Shown piece by piece: positions 7,385 through 15,738 of a stretch of DNA of 51,246 nt. This DNA is from Halobacteriales archaeon QS_4_66_20 (GTDB taxonomy: Archaea; Halobacteriota; Halobacteria; Halobacteriales; Haloarculaceae): the NCBI GenBank assembly GCA_003021015.1, contig PXRK01000039.1, positions 1 to 51,246 on the forward strand, in the 5' to 3' direction. The notes beneath the pieces are model-generated. The model worked only from the letters and a program-made list of their open reading frames with translations. It had not been told where the DNA came from and did not search any database. The position numbers and the translations under genes are program-made. Position 1 is the stretch's first letter. The number at the start of each line of letters is the position of its first letter.

Positions 7385-8311
7385 TCACCCGAAGACGGTC
7401 CGCAGTGAACGAACTTCCTCGCGGAGTGCGCTGCGTTTCAGCAGGCCGAAGCCGGCCGCGATCAGCAGGAATCCGGCGACTGTCGACGGAGCGACCTGCT
7501 CCCCGAGGAACACCCACCCACCGAGCGCGGCGAAGAGGGGCACGACGTACGCGACGAGGTTCACCTCGACGGGGCCGACGCGGTCGAGCAGTTCGAAGTA
7601 CAGCAAGTAGCCGGCGCCGGCGGCCACGACAGCCAGGTACGCCAGTCCGGCCAGCGCGCCCTCCGACCAGGTAATCGACGCGACGCTGCCGCCCGGCGCG
7701 ACGAGGAGCGCCAGGTGCAACAGTCCGGCGCCGACGAGCATCATCCAGGCGTGCAGCGACGCGACCGGGAGCGCGGTCCGATACCGGCGGGTGAGGACGG
7801 CCCCGAGCGCGAACGCCGCGGCGGAGAGAAAGACCAGCAGGACGCCGACAGTCTCCGCGCCCGTGATCGCGGCGGGGTCGGGGTTGGCGACGACGGCGAC
7901 GCCACAGAGCCCCAGCAGGAGCCCCAGCCCGCCGACCGGGGAGAGTCCCTCATCCGGCAGCAACAGGCGGGCGAACCCCGCGGCCAGGATCGGATCGAGG
8001 CTGATGACCACGCCCGCGACGGCGCTGGTGACGTACTGCTGGCCCGCGAACAGCAGCGCGTGGTGGACGGCGACGAACAGCGTCCCGCCGACGGCCACGA
8101 CCGACCACTCGGCGCGCCCTGCCGGCCGCCAGCGACCTGCGGTGAGCACAGCAACAGCCAGTAGCACGACACCGGCGACGTCGAACCGCAACGCCGCGAG
8201 CCACAGCGGCGGAATGTCCACCACGGCTGCCCGCGCCGCCACGAACGACAACCCCCATACTGCCGACAACGACACGAACAACCCCGCAGTCGTGTGTCTC
8301 CGCGATGCCAT
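7385..8311 (-). CDS. EamA/DMT-family transporter
   Basis: The 308-aa protein starts at ATG 8311. It has about ten hydrophobic helices in two related halves: residues ~8-140 begin GLFVSLSAVWGLSFVAARAA, and residues ~155-295 contain ALGAVLTRRY and end PLFAALGGWVFLGEQVAPST. This is the typical drug/metabolite exporter plan with the second-half GEQ motif. It is probably an inner-membrane exporter of amino acids or other metabolites; the substrate is unknown. A 16-bp near-palindrome about 42 bp upstream could be an operator. The gene stands alone and is convergent with etfBA. Confidence 0.88.
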   Translation of the reverse strand: MASRRHTTAGLFVSLSAVWGLSFVAARAAVVDIPPLWLAALRFDVAGVVLLAVAVLTAGRWRPAGRAEWSVVAVGGTLFVAVHHALLFAGQQYVTSAVAGVVISLDPILAAGFARLLLPDEGLSPVGGLGLLLGLCGVAVVANPDPAAITGAETVGVLLVFLSAAAFALGAVLTRRYRTALPVASLHAWMMLVGAGLLHLALLVAPGGSVASITWSEGALAGLAYLAVVAAGAGYLLYFELLDRVGPVEVNLVAYVVPLFAALGGWVFLGEQVAPSTVAGFLLIAAGFGLLKRSALREEVRSLRTVFG

Positions 8312-8352
8312 ACCTCCCTTTCGGGCACAATTGTCAAAATTCTTATTATTAT

Positions 8353-8368
8353 GTTGACACGTATCAAC
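8353..8368. promoter_or_regulatory. Near-perfect 16-bp palindrome, possible operator
   Basis: GTTGACACGTATCAAC is palindromic except for one mismatched pair. It is centred about 49 nt upstream of the EamA-family ATG, next to an AT-rich promoter region, so it could bind a dimeric regulator. This is inference only. Confidence 0.4.
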
Positions 8369-8473
8369 ACGATCCGATTGATGGCTCTGCCGACCGAACT
8401 CTCGCCAATATCAGCCCGCCGGTCACTGGTCGGACTCGTGTCGGCCAAACAACCACCGTTCCTGGCGGACTGA

Positions 8474-8545
8474 TACTGTCGGACGTAATTTCGTGGAGTC
8501 ACGCGTCACGTTCAGCCGTTCAACCGTGCGAATACAGCCAGGAGA
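8474..8545 (+). repeat. Half copy of inverted-repeat family 1
   Basis: The segment begins TACTGTCGGACGT as at 3934, followed by TCGTGGAG and then CGTGCGAATACAGCCAG (compare CGTGTGAATACACCGG at about 3985). The matching right terminal repeat is absent, so the copy is truncated or recombined. Its ATACAGCCAG end resembles the family 2 terminus at 19035. Confidence 0.55.
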
Positions 8546-8562
8546 GTGTCACGATGTGACAC

Positions 8563-8622
8563 AGAGTGAGTGAGGATATCCCGCTCAGCGGGATCCGCGA
8601 GCGCGCTGAGGGCGTTCTTCGA
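8563..8622 (-). repeat. Partial copy of the block-plus-array repeat (5' part)
   Basis: GTGAGTGAGGATATCC, then GCTCAGCGGGA and CCGCGAG, matches 47404-47440 with two substitutions. The next ~25 bases are still recognisably related (GAGGGCGTTCTTCGATACGAC against GAGGGCTTTCTGCGTCACG). The conserved CGCCCTTTCAGTCCGCC block and the 26-bp units are missing here. Confidence 0.6.
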
Positions 8623-8700
8623 TACGACGAATACGGCCACTCCGCAGACGATCTCTAGCGAGCGTGTCGAGAGATCCACGCAGACGTCGATAGCAACAGT

Positions 8701-10707
8701 TCAGGCCAGGAACACGTGCCGGGGTTTGTCGGCGAGGACGTCCCGGCCCCAGTCGACGGTGTCGGCAAACTCGTCGGAACGGAAGAAGGCCATTGCGTCC
8801 TCCCTGGAGTCCCACTGGCTGGCGATGAACATGTCGTTCTCGTCGTCGGTGTTGAACAAAAGCGCCGTCTCGCGGTGGCCGTCCATCCCCGCGAGGAGGT
8901 CGCCGACGGCGTCGAACTTCCCGACGAACTCCTCGTGGTACTCGGATTTGACGGTGTAGAACATCCCCATCGTGCCGAACCCGTCGGTATCCTCGGCCCA
9001 GCCGACGACCCCCGGCAGGTTCTCCAGGTAGCCACTCGCCGTGTCGGCCGCGTCGGCGGTCTCCCAGAGGCTGACGACCGCTGCCGTGTCGCTCTCGGGG
9101 TCGTCGTAGACGGACGTCCACTCGTGGGTGTCGTAGCGGTCGAACCCCTCGGCGAGGTCCGCCACTTCCGTCTCCAGGCTGTCGAGGTCGGCCTGGGAGT
9201 ACAGCACGAGGGCGTAGACGTCTTCCCCGTGGGGTTGGCCTGCGTACACGTCGAGGTCCGCGAGCGCCTCTCTGATCGACGCCTCGTCGGCGCTGCTGCC
9301 CCGGGCAGGACTCCCGGATTCGTGGTGCGCATCGGCGTCGTTCTCACCGTGTGCCTCGGTCGCTGCGTCGGCGTCACCCAGCGGTCCCCGGACGCTCTCG
9401 CTGACGCCCGGTAGATCCGTCAGGAATCCCAGTGCGGTGTCGGCGGCGCGCTCGTTCTCCCAGACGCTGACGACTGCCGAGCGGCCGCTCTGTGCCCGGA
9501 CGGTCGTCCCGCCGTGGGTGTCGTAGTGGTCGAAGTTCTCCCGGAGGTCGTCGACTTCGGCCTGGAGTTCCCGGGCGTCCGCGTCCGAGTACAGCACCAG
9601 GCCGTAGTCCCCGGCGTCGAACTCCTCGCCGGTGTGGAGCCCCAGCGTCGCCAGCAGACTCACCAGGTCGTCGGTCTCCCTGCTCTCGATGTCCGCACTG
9701 TCGCCGCTCGGCGGGCCACCTCCGCTGTCGGGACGGCCACCGCCGCTGCCGGGATGGCCCCCCGAATCGCTGGCTGCATCACCACCTTCGTCGCTACTCG
9801 CCTCGGTGTCGTGACCGTGCCCCCCGGCAGGTTCAGCCCCGGCATCCTGTCCAGCGGTCGCGTCGGCGGGGTGGACGGGCGTGTCGGTCGGGACGCCGTG
9901 GTCGCCCGCGCCGTCAGCAGGCACCTCGTGGCCGGCGAGCAGCGCCGGGAAGTCGGCGGGCGGGAACCGCCGGCCGACGTAGAACTGGCCGAACTCGGCG
10001 TAGCGGGAGGTCGAGGGGTCGAACCGCATCTCGTACAGCAGGTCCTTCATGTCGAGGAGGTCCTCGCCCCAGAGGGTGACGCCCCACTCCCAGTCGTCGA
10101 GCGCGATGGCGCCGGTGATCATCTGGACGACCTTCCCGCCGTAGTCCCGGCCGATGTCGCCGTGGGCGTCCATCTGCTCGGCGCGCTCCTCGAACGGCAG
10201 GTCGTACCAGTTGTGTTCCTCGCCGCGGCGCTTGGTCATCGGATAGAAACAGACGTGCGTTGCGTCGGGAATCGTCGGCTTCAGCCGCGTCTGGATGTAG
10301 TTCGCCAGCCCGGAGTTCTCGTCGAGGTCACCCTCGAAGTAGTCGCGTGCGCGCTCGGAGTACCCCGACGCCTCCGTGACGGAGACGAACGACGTCTCGC
10401 GCTCGGTGAAGGCGGCGAACTCGGTTCTCTCGAACTGCCGTTCGAGCGCGCCGATGTCGGCGCTGGAGGGCCGCAGGTGGACCAACAGCAGGTCGGCCTT
10501 GTGGCCGAGCACGGAGTACAGCGCCGACTCGCCCTCGTCGGCGTCCTCGACGGCGAGACGTGCTTCGAGGTGGTCGACCACCTCCCCGAGCGCCCGCTGT
10601 CGCTGTCGCTCGGGTGCGTCCCGCCAGGCGTCCCAGTCGATCGTCCGGAAGTCGTGCAGCGCGTACCACCCCTCGTCGGTCGGTGGCGGATCGCGTCGGT
10701 CTGGCAT
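8701..10707 (-). CDS. pitA: PitA: chlorite dismutase-like heme protein with C-terminal ABM domain
   Basis: The 668-aa protein starts at ATG 10707 (an ATG at 10731 would add 8 residues). Residues ~11-250 are a chlorite-dismutase/HemQ-type domain opening DEGWYALHDFRTIDWDAW. The probable proximal heme ligand is H182 in MDAHGDIGRDYGG. A His/Gly/Asp-rich linker (about 259-340) follows. Two related ~75-residue modules come next, around 365-437 and 497-567; they share YALVLYS/YGLVLYS, FDRYDTH/FDHYDTH and LPGV. Residues ~576-668 form an antibiotic-biosynthesis-monooxygenase-like domain. Haloarchaeal PitA proteins combine Cld and ABM domains; their exact reaction is unsettled. The two middle modules make this copy long. 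An IS derivative starts 64 bp upstream. Confidence 0.88.
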   Translation of the reverse strand: MPDRRDPPPTDEGWYALHDFRTIDWDAWRDAPERQRQRALGEVVDHLEARLAVEDADEGESALYSVLGHKADLLLVHLRPSSADIGALERQFERTEFAAFTERETSFVSVTEASGYSERARDYFEGDLDENSGLANYIQTRLKPTIPDATHVCFYPMTKRRGEEHNWYDLPFEERAEQMDAHGDIGRDYGGKVVQMITGAIALDDWEWGVTLWGEDLLDMKDLLYEMRFDPSTSRYAEFGQFYVGRRFPPADFPALLAGHEVPADGAGDHGVPTDTPVHPADATAGQDAGAEPAGGHGHDTEASSDEGGDAASDSGGHPGSGGGRPDSGGGPPSGDSADIESRETDDLVSLLATLGLHTGEEFDAGDYGLVLYSDADARELQAEVDDLRENFDHYDTHGGTTVRAQSGRSAVVSVWENERAADTALGFLTDLPGVSESVRGPLGDADAATEAHGENDADAHHESGSPARGSSADEASIREALADLDVYAGQPHGEDVYALVLYSQADLDSLETEVADLAEGFDRYDTHEWTSVYDDPESDTAAVVSLWETADAADTASGYLENLPGVVGWAEDTDGFGTMGMFYTVKSEYHEEFVGKFDAVGDLLAGMDGHRETALLFNTDDENDMFIASQWDSREDAMAFFRSDEFADTVDWGRDVLADKPRHVFLA

Positions 10708-10770
10708 ACTCGCCCGTTGGGATGGAGCCATAAGGAATCTTTCTCTTAGCGGGAGGGTGGTCTGGTGCCC

Positions 10771-11292
10771 CTATCTTTGGCAGCGAGAGACTCCCGCCGT
10801 TTACCGTGGGCGTGAATCGCGTGCGCTTGGTGGCGCAACCGCAGGATTTAGGCCGTCCGGGGTCGAACGGTGTGGTAACTCACTCGCCGAAACCAATCCG
10901 GAAACACTGGGGTCCTTCCCGCCGATACGCACCACACGGTGCTTCCAGTACCCCTGCCCCTGCAACACGGGATGGGGTGACGGCACGACCAATCCAACCC
11001 CGTCGGCGTGCGAGCCTGTCCACCGTGGCAGAAAGGACAGCCAGGCCGATGGCACGGCCCGTGTCCGTCCGCCGTCAAATGGCGGCCGGTCGTCCGATAC
11101 AGTTTCGGGCGCTGTGCAAGGAGATACCGCGTCTCTGTCGGGACGCCGAACCCGCCACACCCCTCACGGGGCTCACGTACCGAGCACGAACCGGAGTACG
11201 CCCATGGGGCGGAATCTTGCCTCCGTCGGTGTCGGGACCGGCCCGACCCCGAGCGCGGGGAAACCCCGGCGTGAACGCCGGGGAGGATGTCA
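10771..11292 (+). mobile_element. Internally deleted IS200/IS605-type element, no intact tnpB
   Basis: The left end (10771 onward: CTATCTTTGGCAGCGAGAGA, then CTCCCGCC) resembles the left ends at 945-1002 and 25997. The right end has an 8-bp hairpin, CCCCGGCG-TGAA-CGCCGGGG (11264-11283), followed by AGGATGTCA, as in the TnpB element. Near 11048 the bases GGCCGATGGCACGGCCCGTG match the C-terminal tnpB code (RPMARPV), so this is a tnpB derivative. No tnpB frame survives. The final TCA is also the stop codon of the site-2 protease gene on the other strand. Confidence 0.75.
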
Positions 11293-13071
11293 TGCTAACA
11301 GCATCGGCCCGAAGATCATCACCAGCAGCGCGCCGATCATCGCCACCGTGATGCTGAGCGTGATGGCCGTCACGACCTGCCGGCCGTAGGGGAGCGACAG
11401 CCGCGAGGCGACCGACTCGACGCTCGTGCGCATGATGTGCCCGCCGTCCAGCGGGAACGCGGGAATGCAGTTGAACAGCGCGAGGTTGAAGTTGATCCAC
11501 GCGGTCCAGAACAGCAGGTTCGCCCCCAGCAACAGCGCGCCGCCCATGAACGCTAGCGGCCCCTCGACCACGAAGAAGCCGGTGACGTCGGCGGTGAACC
11601 CCGCAAAGTTGTAGTTCAGGTCCGGCCCGACCAGCGCCGCGAACGGGAGCACCAGCAACTGGACCAGATAGAACAGCACGCCCGTCGCGACGCCCGCGTC
11701 GTCAGGGATCGCCCCCCCGGTCAGCATCCCGAGGAACTGGTTCGCCGGGTAGGTGTCGACGCCGAAGTCGTCGAGGATGAGGCCGCTGTAGCCGTCCCGA
11801 ACGCCGACGCCGAGGATCGGCCGCCCGTCGTCGTCCTCGCCGAGGCGGACGTCGAGCACCGACTGGTGGCCGCGGACGTACGTCTCGACGGTGACGGTGT
11901 CGCCTGGCTCGTGCCGGTCGAGCGCCGGCCGGAGCGTCGAGGCGTTGGTCACCCGCTGGTCGCCCACTTTCGTGACCACGACTGTGGTTCCGTCGGTCGG
12001 CGCACCCGCGTCAGCGAGCGGGCCGTTCTCGGTGACCTGGGCGACGAACGCGCCGACCGGGACCGTGACGTTCCCGCGGTCGGTCTCCAGCGTCGCGGTC
12101 GAGTCGTCGGCGACCGCGGCGTCGAACGCTGCCTTGGTGTTCACCGCGGTGCCGTCCACTGCCGTGATGCGCGTCAGCGGATCCTGTCCGACGACGTCGT
12201 CGGCGACCCCTGGTACGGCGCCGAAGATGAGCAGCCGGCGCTCGACGGTGACCGGGTCGCCGTCGCGCAGCGATACCTCGACCGTCGCGTCGTCTACCTC
12301 GTCGACGACATCCTCGAGGTGTGACTCGTTGTCGACGGGCTGGCCGTCGATCGCCGTGATCACGTCGCCGTGGCCAAGGCCGGCCGCCTCCCCACCGGAG
12401 CCCGGCAGCGTGTCGCCGACTGGCGCGCCGGGCACGACCGCGACGGAGGCGGCGATGGGGCCGACCAACAGCAGGAGGGCGACCGCCGTGATGGCGAAGT
12501 TGTTGGTGATGCCGGCCGCGAACATCCGCGTCTGGGCGCCGCGGTCGGCCTCGCGCTGGTTGTCGGCGTCCGGTTCGACGAACGCGCCGATCGGGATCAG
12601 CGCGAACAGCGCCACGCCCATCGAGTCGATATCGATGTCCTCGACCCGACAGAGCAGACCGTGACCCCCTTCGTGCACGACGAGGCCGACCAGCAGGCCG
12701 AAGATGATCTCCGGGGCGGCCGACAGCGGCAGGAAGTCGTTGACGCCGGGGATCACCAGCACGTTCTGGGGGTTCTGGATCGCCGCGCCTTCCGGCTGTG
12801 CGACGATCGCGAACACCGACGTCACGACGATAAATCCGCTGAGCACCATCACGATGACCGTGATCCCGACGCCGACGTTGCCCCACGCCCGCCAGAACCG
12901 CTTGGGCTGGGCAAGCCAGTCGAGGAACTGCCGGCCCCGCTGCGTGTGGATCGTCAACAGCGGCCCGGAGACCTTGGCGTACTCCGGCAGGTAGCCGCGA
13001 GTCTGCAGTCCGACCGCGATTACCGTATAGAGGGTGATCCCGACGAGAACCCACGTCAGGAGGCCTACCAT
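11290..13071 (-). CDS. Site-2 protease family zinc metalloprotease with PDZ domains
   Basis: The 593-aa integral membrane protein starts at ATG 13071. HEGGH at residues 133-137 is the zinc-binding active site of M50 proteases. The second conserved site, NCIPAFPLDGGHIM near residue 548, supplies the third zinc ligand. Two PDZ-like segments lie between (about 215-300 and 315-425); the first contains GHGDVITAIDGQPVDN. About eight hydrophobic helices are visible. Such enzymes cut transmembrane substrates such as anti-sigma-like or signal-related membrane proteins; the substrate is unknown. The stop TGA coincides with the last bases of an IS right end, so the original C-terminus may have been altered. 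Confidence 0.9.
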   Translation of the reverse strand: MVGLLTWVLVGITLYTVIAVGLQTRGYLPEYAKVSGPLLTIHTQRGRQFLDWLAQPKRFWRAWGNVGVGITVIVMVLSGFIVVTSVFAIVAQPEGAAIQNPQNVLVIPGVNDFLPLSAAPEIIFGLLVGLVVHEGGHGLLCRVEDIDIDSMGVALFALIPIGAFVEPDADNQREADRGAQTRMFAAGITNNFAITAVALLLLVGPIAASVAVVPGAPVGDTLPGSGGEAAGLGHGDVITAIDGQPVDNESHLEDVVDEVDDATVEVSLRDGDPVTVERRLLIFGAVPGVADDVVGQDPLTRITAVDGTAVNTKAAFDAAVADDSTATLETDRGNVTVPVGAFVAQVTENGPLADAGAPTDGTTVVVTKVGDQRVTNASTLRPALDRHEPGDTVTVETYVRGHQSVLDVRLGEDDDGRPILGVGVRDGYSGLILDDFGVDTYPANQFLGMLTGGAIPDDAGVATGVLFYLVQLLVLPFAALVGPDLNYNFAGFTADVTGFFVVEGPLAFMGGALLLGANLLFWTAWINFNLALFNCIPAFPLDGGHIMRTSVESVASRLSLPYGRQVVTAITLSITVAMIGALLVMIFGPMLLA

Positions 13072-13253
13072 TTGCTCACACGTAGGGTGGTCGATAAAAG
13101 AGAGTTTGGTTCCGGGACCGACCGACGACGCCCGAGTCGCCGTCCGGCCACGGGAAGCGCCGACCCCAGCCGCGACTCGCTGATCCCGACTGGTTATCAA
13201 CGAGAATAATTCCGCGAACACATTTATACAGCCAATTGGAGTAGGCCCCTCGT

Positions 13254-14813
13254 ATGAGCGATCGCAAGGAAACGAACCCGGCAGGGGGTATCGGCAGTAG
13301 GGGCGGCGGTGCGTCCCGGGCGGGAGCCGACAGGGGAACAACGAAGCAGGGCACGGACGATAGATCGGAGTTCCCGGTCGGTTTCGGGGCCATTCTCGAT
13401 CACATCGACACCTCGCTGTTCGTCGTCGACGACGGAGGAGATCTGGTTCACTGGAACAGGGCAGTCGCACAGCTCACCGGCGATTCGCCGGCCGAAGCGA
13501 AGCGGAAAGCCCAGGAGCAGGGAGTGATCGGTCCGGCCTTCTATCACGACGGCCGGCGGTCGATGACGCTCGCGGAGAAGGTGGTCGAAGCCCCCGAATC
13601 CGCCGACGAGGAGTACGGCGTCCCACGGGTCGAGGACGTCGAGTACACCCTGTACGCCGACGAGAGCGTGATGAAAGACGCCCGCGGCCAGGACCGATAC
13701 ATCTCGTTCAGCGCCGCACCCCTGTACGACGACAGTGAACTGGTGGGCGTCGTCGAGATGGTCTGGGACCGCACGGAGGACGCCCTGCGCCAGCAGCAGC
13801 TCCAGGGGCTGGTAGGCGAACTCGAGGAGACGATGACCGAAATCCGGCAGGGCAACCTCTCGGCACGGGCCTCGGTTCACGACGTGGCGTACGTCGACGA
13901 CGAGTTGCTCGTCGTCATCGATTCACTCAATGACATGGCCGATCGGCTGGAGTCCATCGTCGACGACGTCGCCAGGGAGACGGGAGAACTCCAGGAGAGC
14001 GTCGAGCGGGTCGCCGACAGCAGCCAGGAGATCACCGAGACAGCGGAAGAACAGGCCGACACGATCGAAACCGTGGGTAACGAGGTCGGCAAACTGAGTG
14101 CCACGATCGAGGAGATCGCATCGACGTCGAACGAGGTTGCTGAGACGGCAGAGGACGCGGACGACCTCGCCACGGAGGTCCAGGAGACTGCTACCGAGAC
14201 CGAGGCAGTCATGTCTGACATCGCGGAGTCGGCGGAAGACGTCGCAGCCGACGTCGATTCGTTGCGGGAACGCGTCGACGAGATCGACGAGGTCGTCGAA
14301 GTGATCCACGACATCGCCGAGCAGACGAACATGCTCGCCCTGAACGCCTCCATCGAGGCTGCCCGCGCCGGCGAGGAAGGCGAGGGGTTCGCTGTCGTGG
14401 CAGACGAGGTCAAGTCGCTGGCCGAGGAGTCCCAGACCCGCGCCGGCGAGATCGAGGAGATGGTCCAGGGGGTCAAAGCCGACACGCAAGACACAGCCGA
14501 GAACCTCGAAGAGACGAACCGACAGGTCACCCAGGGCCTCGAACAGGTGTCCTCGGCCACGGAGGACCTGGAGACGATCGTCGAGGCAGTCGAACAGACG
14601 GCCGAGGGCATCGAACAGGTCTCGGACGCGACCGACGATCAGGCCGCGACGACCGAGGAGATCGCGAGCATGCTCGACACCGCCGTCACGAAGGCCGATA
14701 CCGTCTTCGAGGAGGTCGAGGCGGTTGCGGAGACGAACGAAAAGCAGGCGGAGAAAACCGACCAGATAAACGACATCATCGCCCAGCTCGACAGCTCTCG
14801 ACGACTGCGGTGA
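13254..14813 (+). CDS. Soluble haloarchaeal transducer (methyl-accepting chemotaxis protein) with PAS domain
   Basis: The 519-aa product starts at ATG 13254. No transmembrane helix is visible, so it is a cytoplasmic receptor. Residues ~42-175 are a PAS domain (ILDHIDTSLFVVDDGGDLVH, ending GVVEMVWDRTEDAL). A HAMP-like segment follows (about 180-240), then a long coiled-coil signalling domain. The hairpin tip that binds CheA/CheW is EQTNMLALNASIEAARAGEE with GEGFAVVADEVKSLAEES behind it (356-392). Acidic Glu pairs fit methylation sites. A TATA box (TTTATA, 13223) stands ~30 nt upstream. The last residues (QLDSSRRLR) look foreign: the 3' end is joined to a fragment of another gene. Confidence 0.9.
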   Translation: MSDRKETNPAGGIGSRGGGASRAGADRGTTKQGTDDRSEFPVGFGAILDHIDTSLFVVDDGGDLVHWNRAVAQLTGDSPAEAKRKAQEQGVIGPAFYHDGRRSMTLAEKVVEAPESADEEYGVPRVEDVEYTLYADESVMKDARGQDRYISFSAAPLYDDSELVGVVEMVWDRTEDALRQQQLQGLVGELEETMTEIRQGNLSARASVHDVAYVDDELLVVIDSLNDMADRLESIVDDVARETGELQESVERVADSSQEITETAEEQADTIETVGNEVGKLSATIEEIASTSNEVAETAEDADDLATEVQETATETEAVMSDIAESAEDVAADVDSLRERVDEIDEVVEVIHDIAEQTNMLALNASIEAARAGEEGEGFAVVADEVKSLAEESQTRAGEIEEMVQGVKADTQDTAENLEETNRQVTQGLEQVSSATEDLETIVEAVEQTAEGIEQVSDATDDQAATTEEIASMLDTAVTKADTVFEEVEAVAETNEKQAEKTDQINDIIAQLDSSRRLR

Positions 14814-14892
14814 GCAGTCCTACGAGGAGGTTACCAACGAGCTGATCAACATCTACAAGGCCCAGGGGCTGACGCTGTTCCGGGCCGGTTAG
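14797..14892 (+). pseudogene. C-terminal fragment of a small antitoxin-like protein
   Basis: In a different frame overlapping the transducer's 3' end, the bases encode LDDCGEQSYEEVTNELINIY followed by KAQGLTLFRAG and a stop at 14890. From memory this matches the C-terminus of ~55-residue haloarchaeal VapB/DUF7557-like proteins. No start codon or N-terminus is present, so it is a fused remnant. The stop overlaps the stop of the convergent 153-aa gene. Confidence 0.45.
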
Positions 14893-15350
14893 TCGCCGCT
14901 CCCGGCGGCGCTCCCGCAGATGGCGGTCCAGCGGCCCTGCTTTTCGAGATACTGCTGTAGTTCGCTGGCGTACTCGTCGGTGAGCGCGACGGCCGCTTGC
15001 TTCCGTTCCTCGTCGACGCCCGAACTCCCGCCGCCGCCACCGCCCGGCAACAGGTTGCCCAGCGAGTCGAGCAGACCGCCGCCGGAGGAGTCGCTGCCGC
15101 CGCCGCCGGCCATGCCGCCCATCCCCTGGTCGACCTTGTCCAGTTCCGGCAGGATCTGGTCGATCTTCTCGGTGTTGGCGATCAGCCGCGCCTGCTCGGG
15201 ATCCTCGGGGTTCTCGATGTCGAACTCCACGGCAGTCATGATCAGCCCCCACTGCTGGTTGCTGAACTGCGAGTTCAGCACCCGGTCGTTGAACTGCTGG
15301 TCCACCTGCATGCGTGCGCCCGCGAGCTTGTCCGTCCACGCCTTGTCCAT
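14889..15350 (-). CDS. Haloarchaeal DUF5799-like protein
   Basis: The 153-aa protein starts at ATG 15350 (MDKAWTDKLAGARMQVDQQF). The N-terminal ~70 residues are conserved-looking and acidic (NQQWGLIMTAVEFDIENPED). A Gly/Ser-rich linker (about 78-110) and a short helical tail (EYASELQQYLEKQGRW) follow. There is no signal peptide, so it is probably cytoplasmic. I recognise it only as resembling the uncharacterised haloarchaeal DUF5799 family. The ATG was chosen because the upstream frame loses coding character. No function is assigned. Confidence 0.75.
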   Translation of the reverse strand: MDKAWTDKLAGARMQVDQQFNDRVLNSQFSNQQWGLIMTAVEFDIENPEDPEQARLIANTEKIDQILPELDKVDQGMGGMAGGGGSDSSGGGLLDSLGNLLPGGGGGGSSGVDEERKQAAVALTDEYASELQQYLEKQGRWTAICGSAAGSGD

Positions 15351-15429
15351 ACCACCCTGTATGCAGGGGACCCCTTTCAGCGTTTCCGGTCCTCTGTCGC
15401 GCGTCGAACGGGTCGTTTCGGCGTCCCCG

Positions 15430-15588
15430 CTACTCGGGCACCTCGTTTGGGTCCGGCCGGACCCAACTGCGGAGTCGGTCGGCGTACGTCCCGAGGCCGA
15501 CGCCGGCGAGAAACGCCAGCAGGCTCGGTCCCAGAATCCACGCGAGGTCGGGATGCTCTGGGCCGGTGTGCAGAATGACATCGATCAT
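15430..15588 (-). CDS. Small single-span membrane protein
   Basis: The 52-aa frame starts at ATG 15588 (MIDVILHTGPEHPDLAWILG). One hydrophobic helix covers residues ~15-36, followed by a basic-acidic tail (YADRLRSWVRPDPNEVPE). Coding character and the helix support it as a real small haloarchaeal membrane protein, but I do not know its role. It is divergent from the MFS transporter 150 bp away. Confidence 0.55.
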   Translation of the reverse strand: MIDVILHTGPEHPDLAWILGPSLLAFLAGVGLGTYADRLRSWVRPDPNEVPE

Positions 15589-15738
15589 ACCTGTCCTGTG
15601 GAACGGACGCATACCAAAGGTTTCGTTCTCCGGATATTTGCCGGCCGTCGATCGGGCCGGGGACGACGCCGACAGCAACATCTCGTTGGAGCCACAGGAA
15701 CCCAAATCCTTACACGACGAGGCGAGCAATGGGGCGCC

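Larger units (their letters stand above)
8312..8700. other. Intergenic stretch built from repeat fragments
   Basis: This 389-bp gap between the EamA gene start and the pitA stop has no credible gene. It contains the AT-rich EamA promoter region (8330-8352), a palindrome (8353-8368), the left half of inverted-repeat family 1 (8474-8545) and the 5' part of the block-plus-array repeat family (8563-8622). Confidence 0.65.

Noticed and set aside
7149..7517. Minus-strand frame of 122 codons between etfA and the EamA gene
   Set aside because: Arg/Ala/Ser-rich repeat filler without coding character; it runs into the EamA gene's 3' end.
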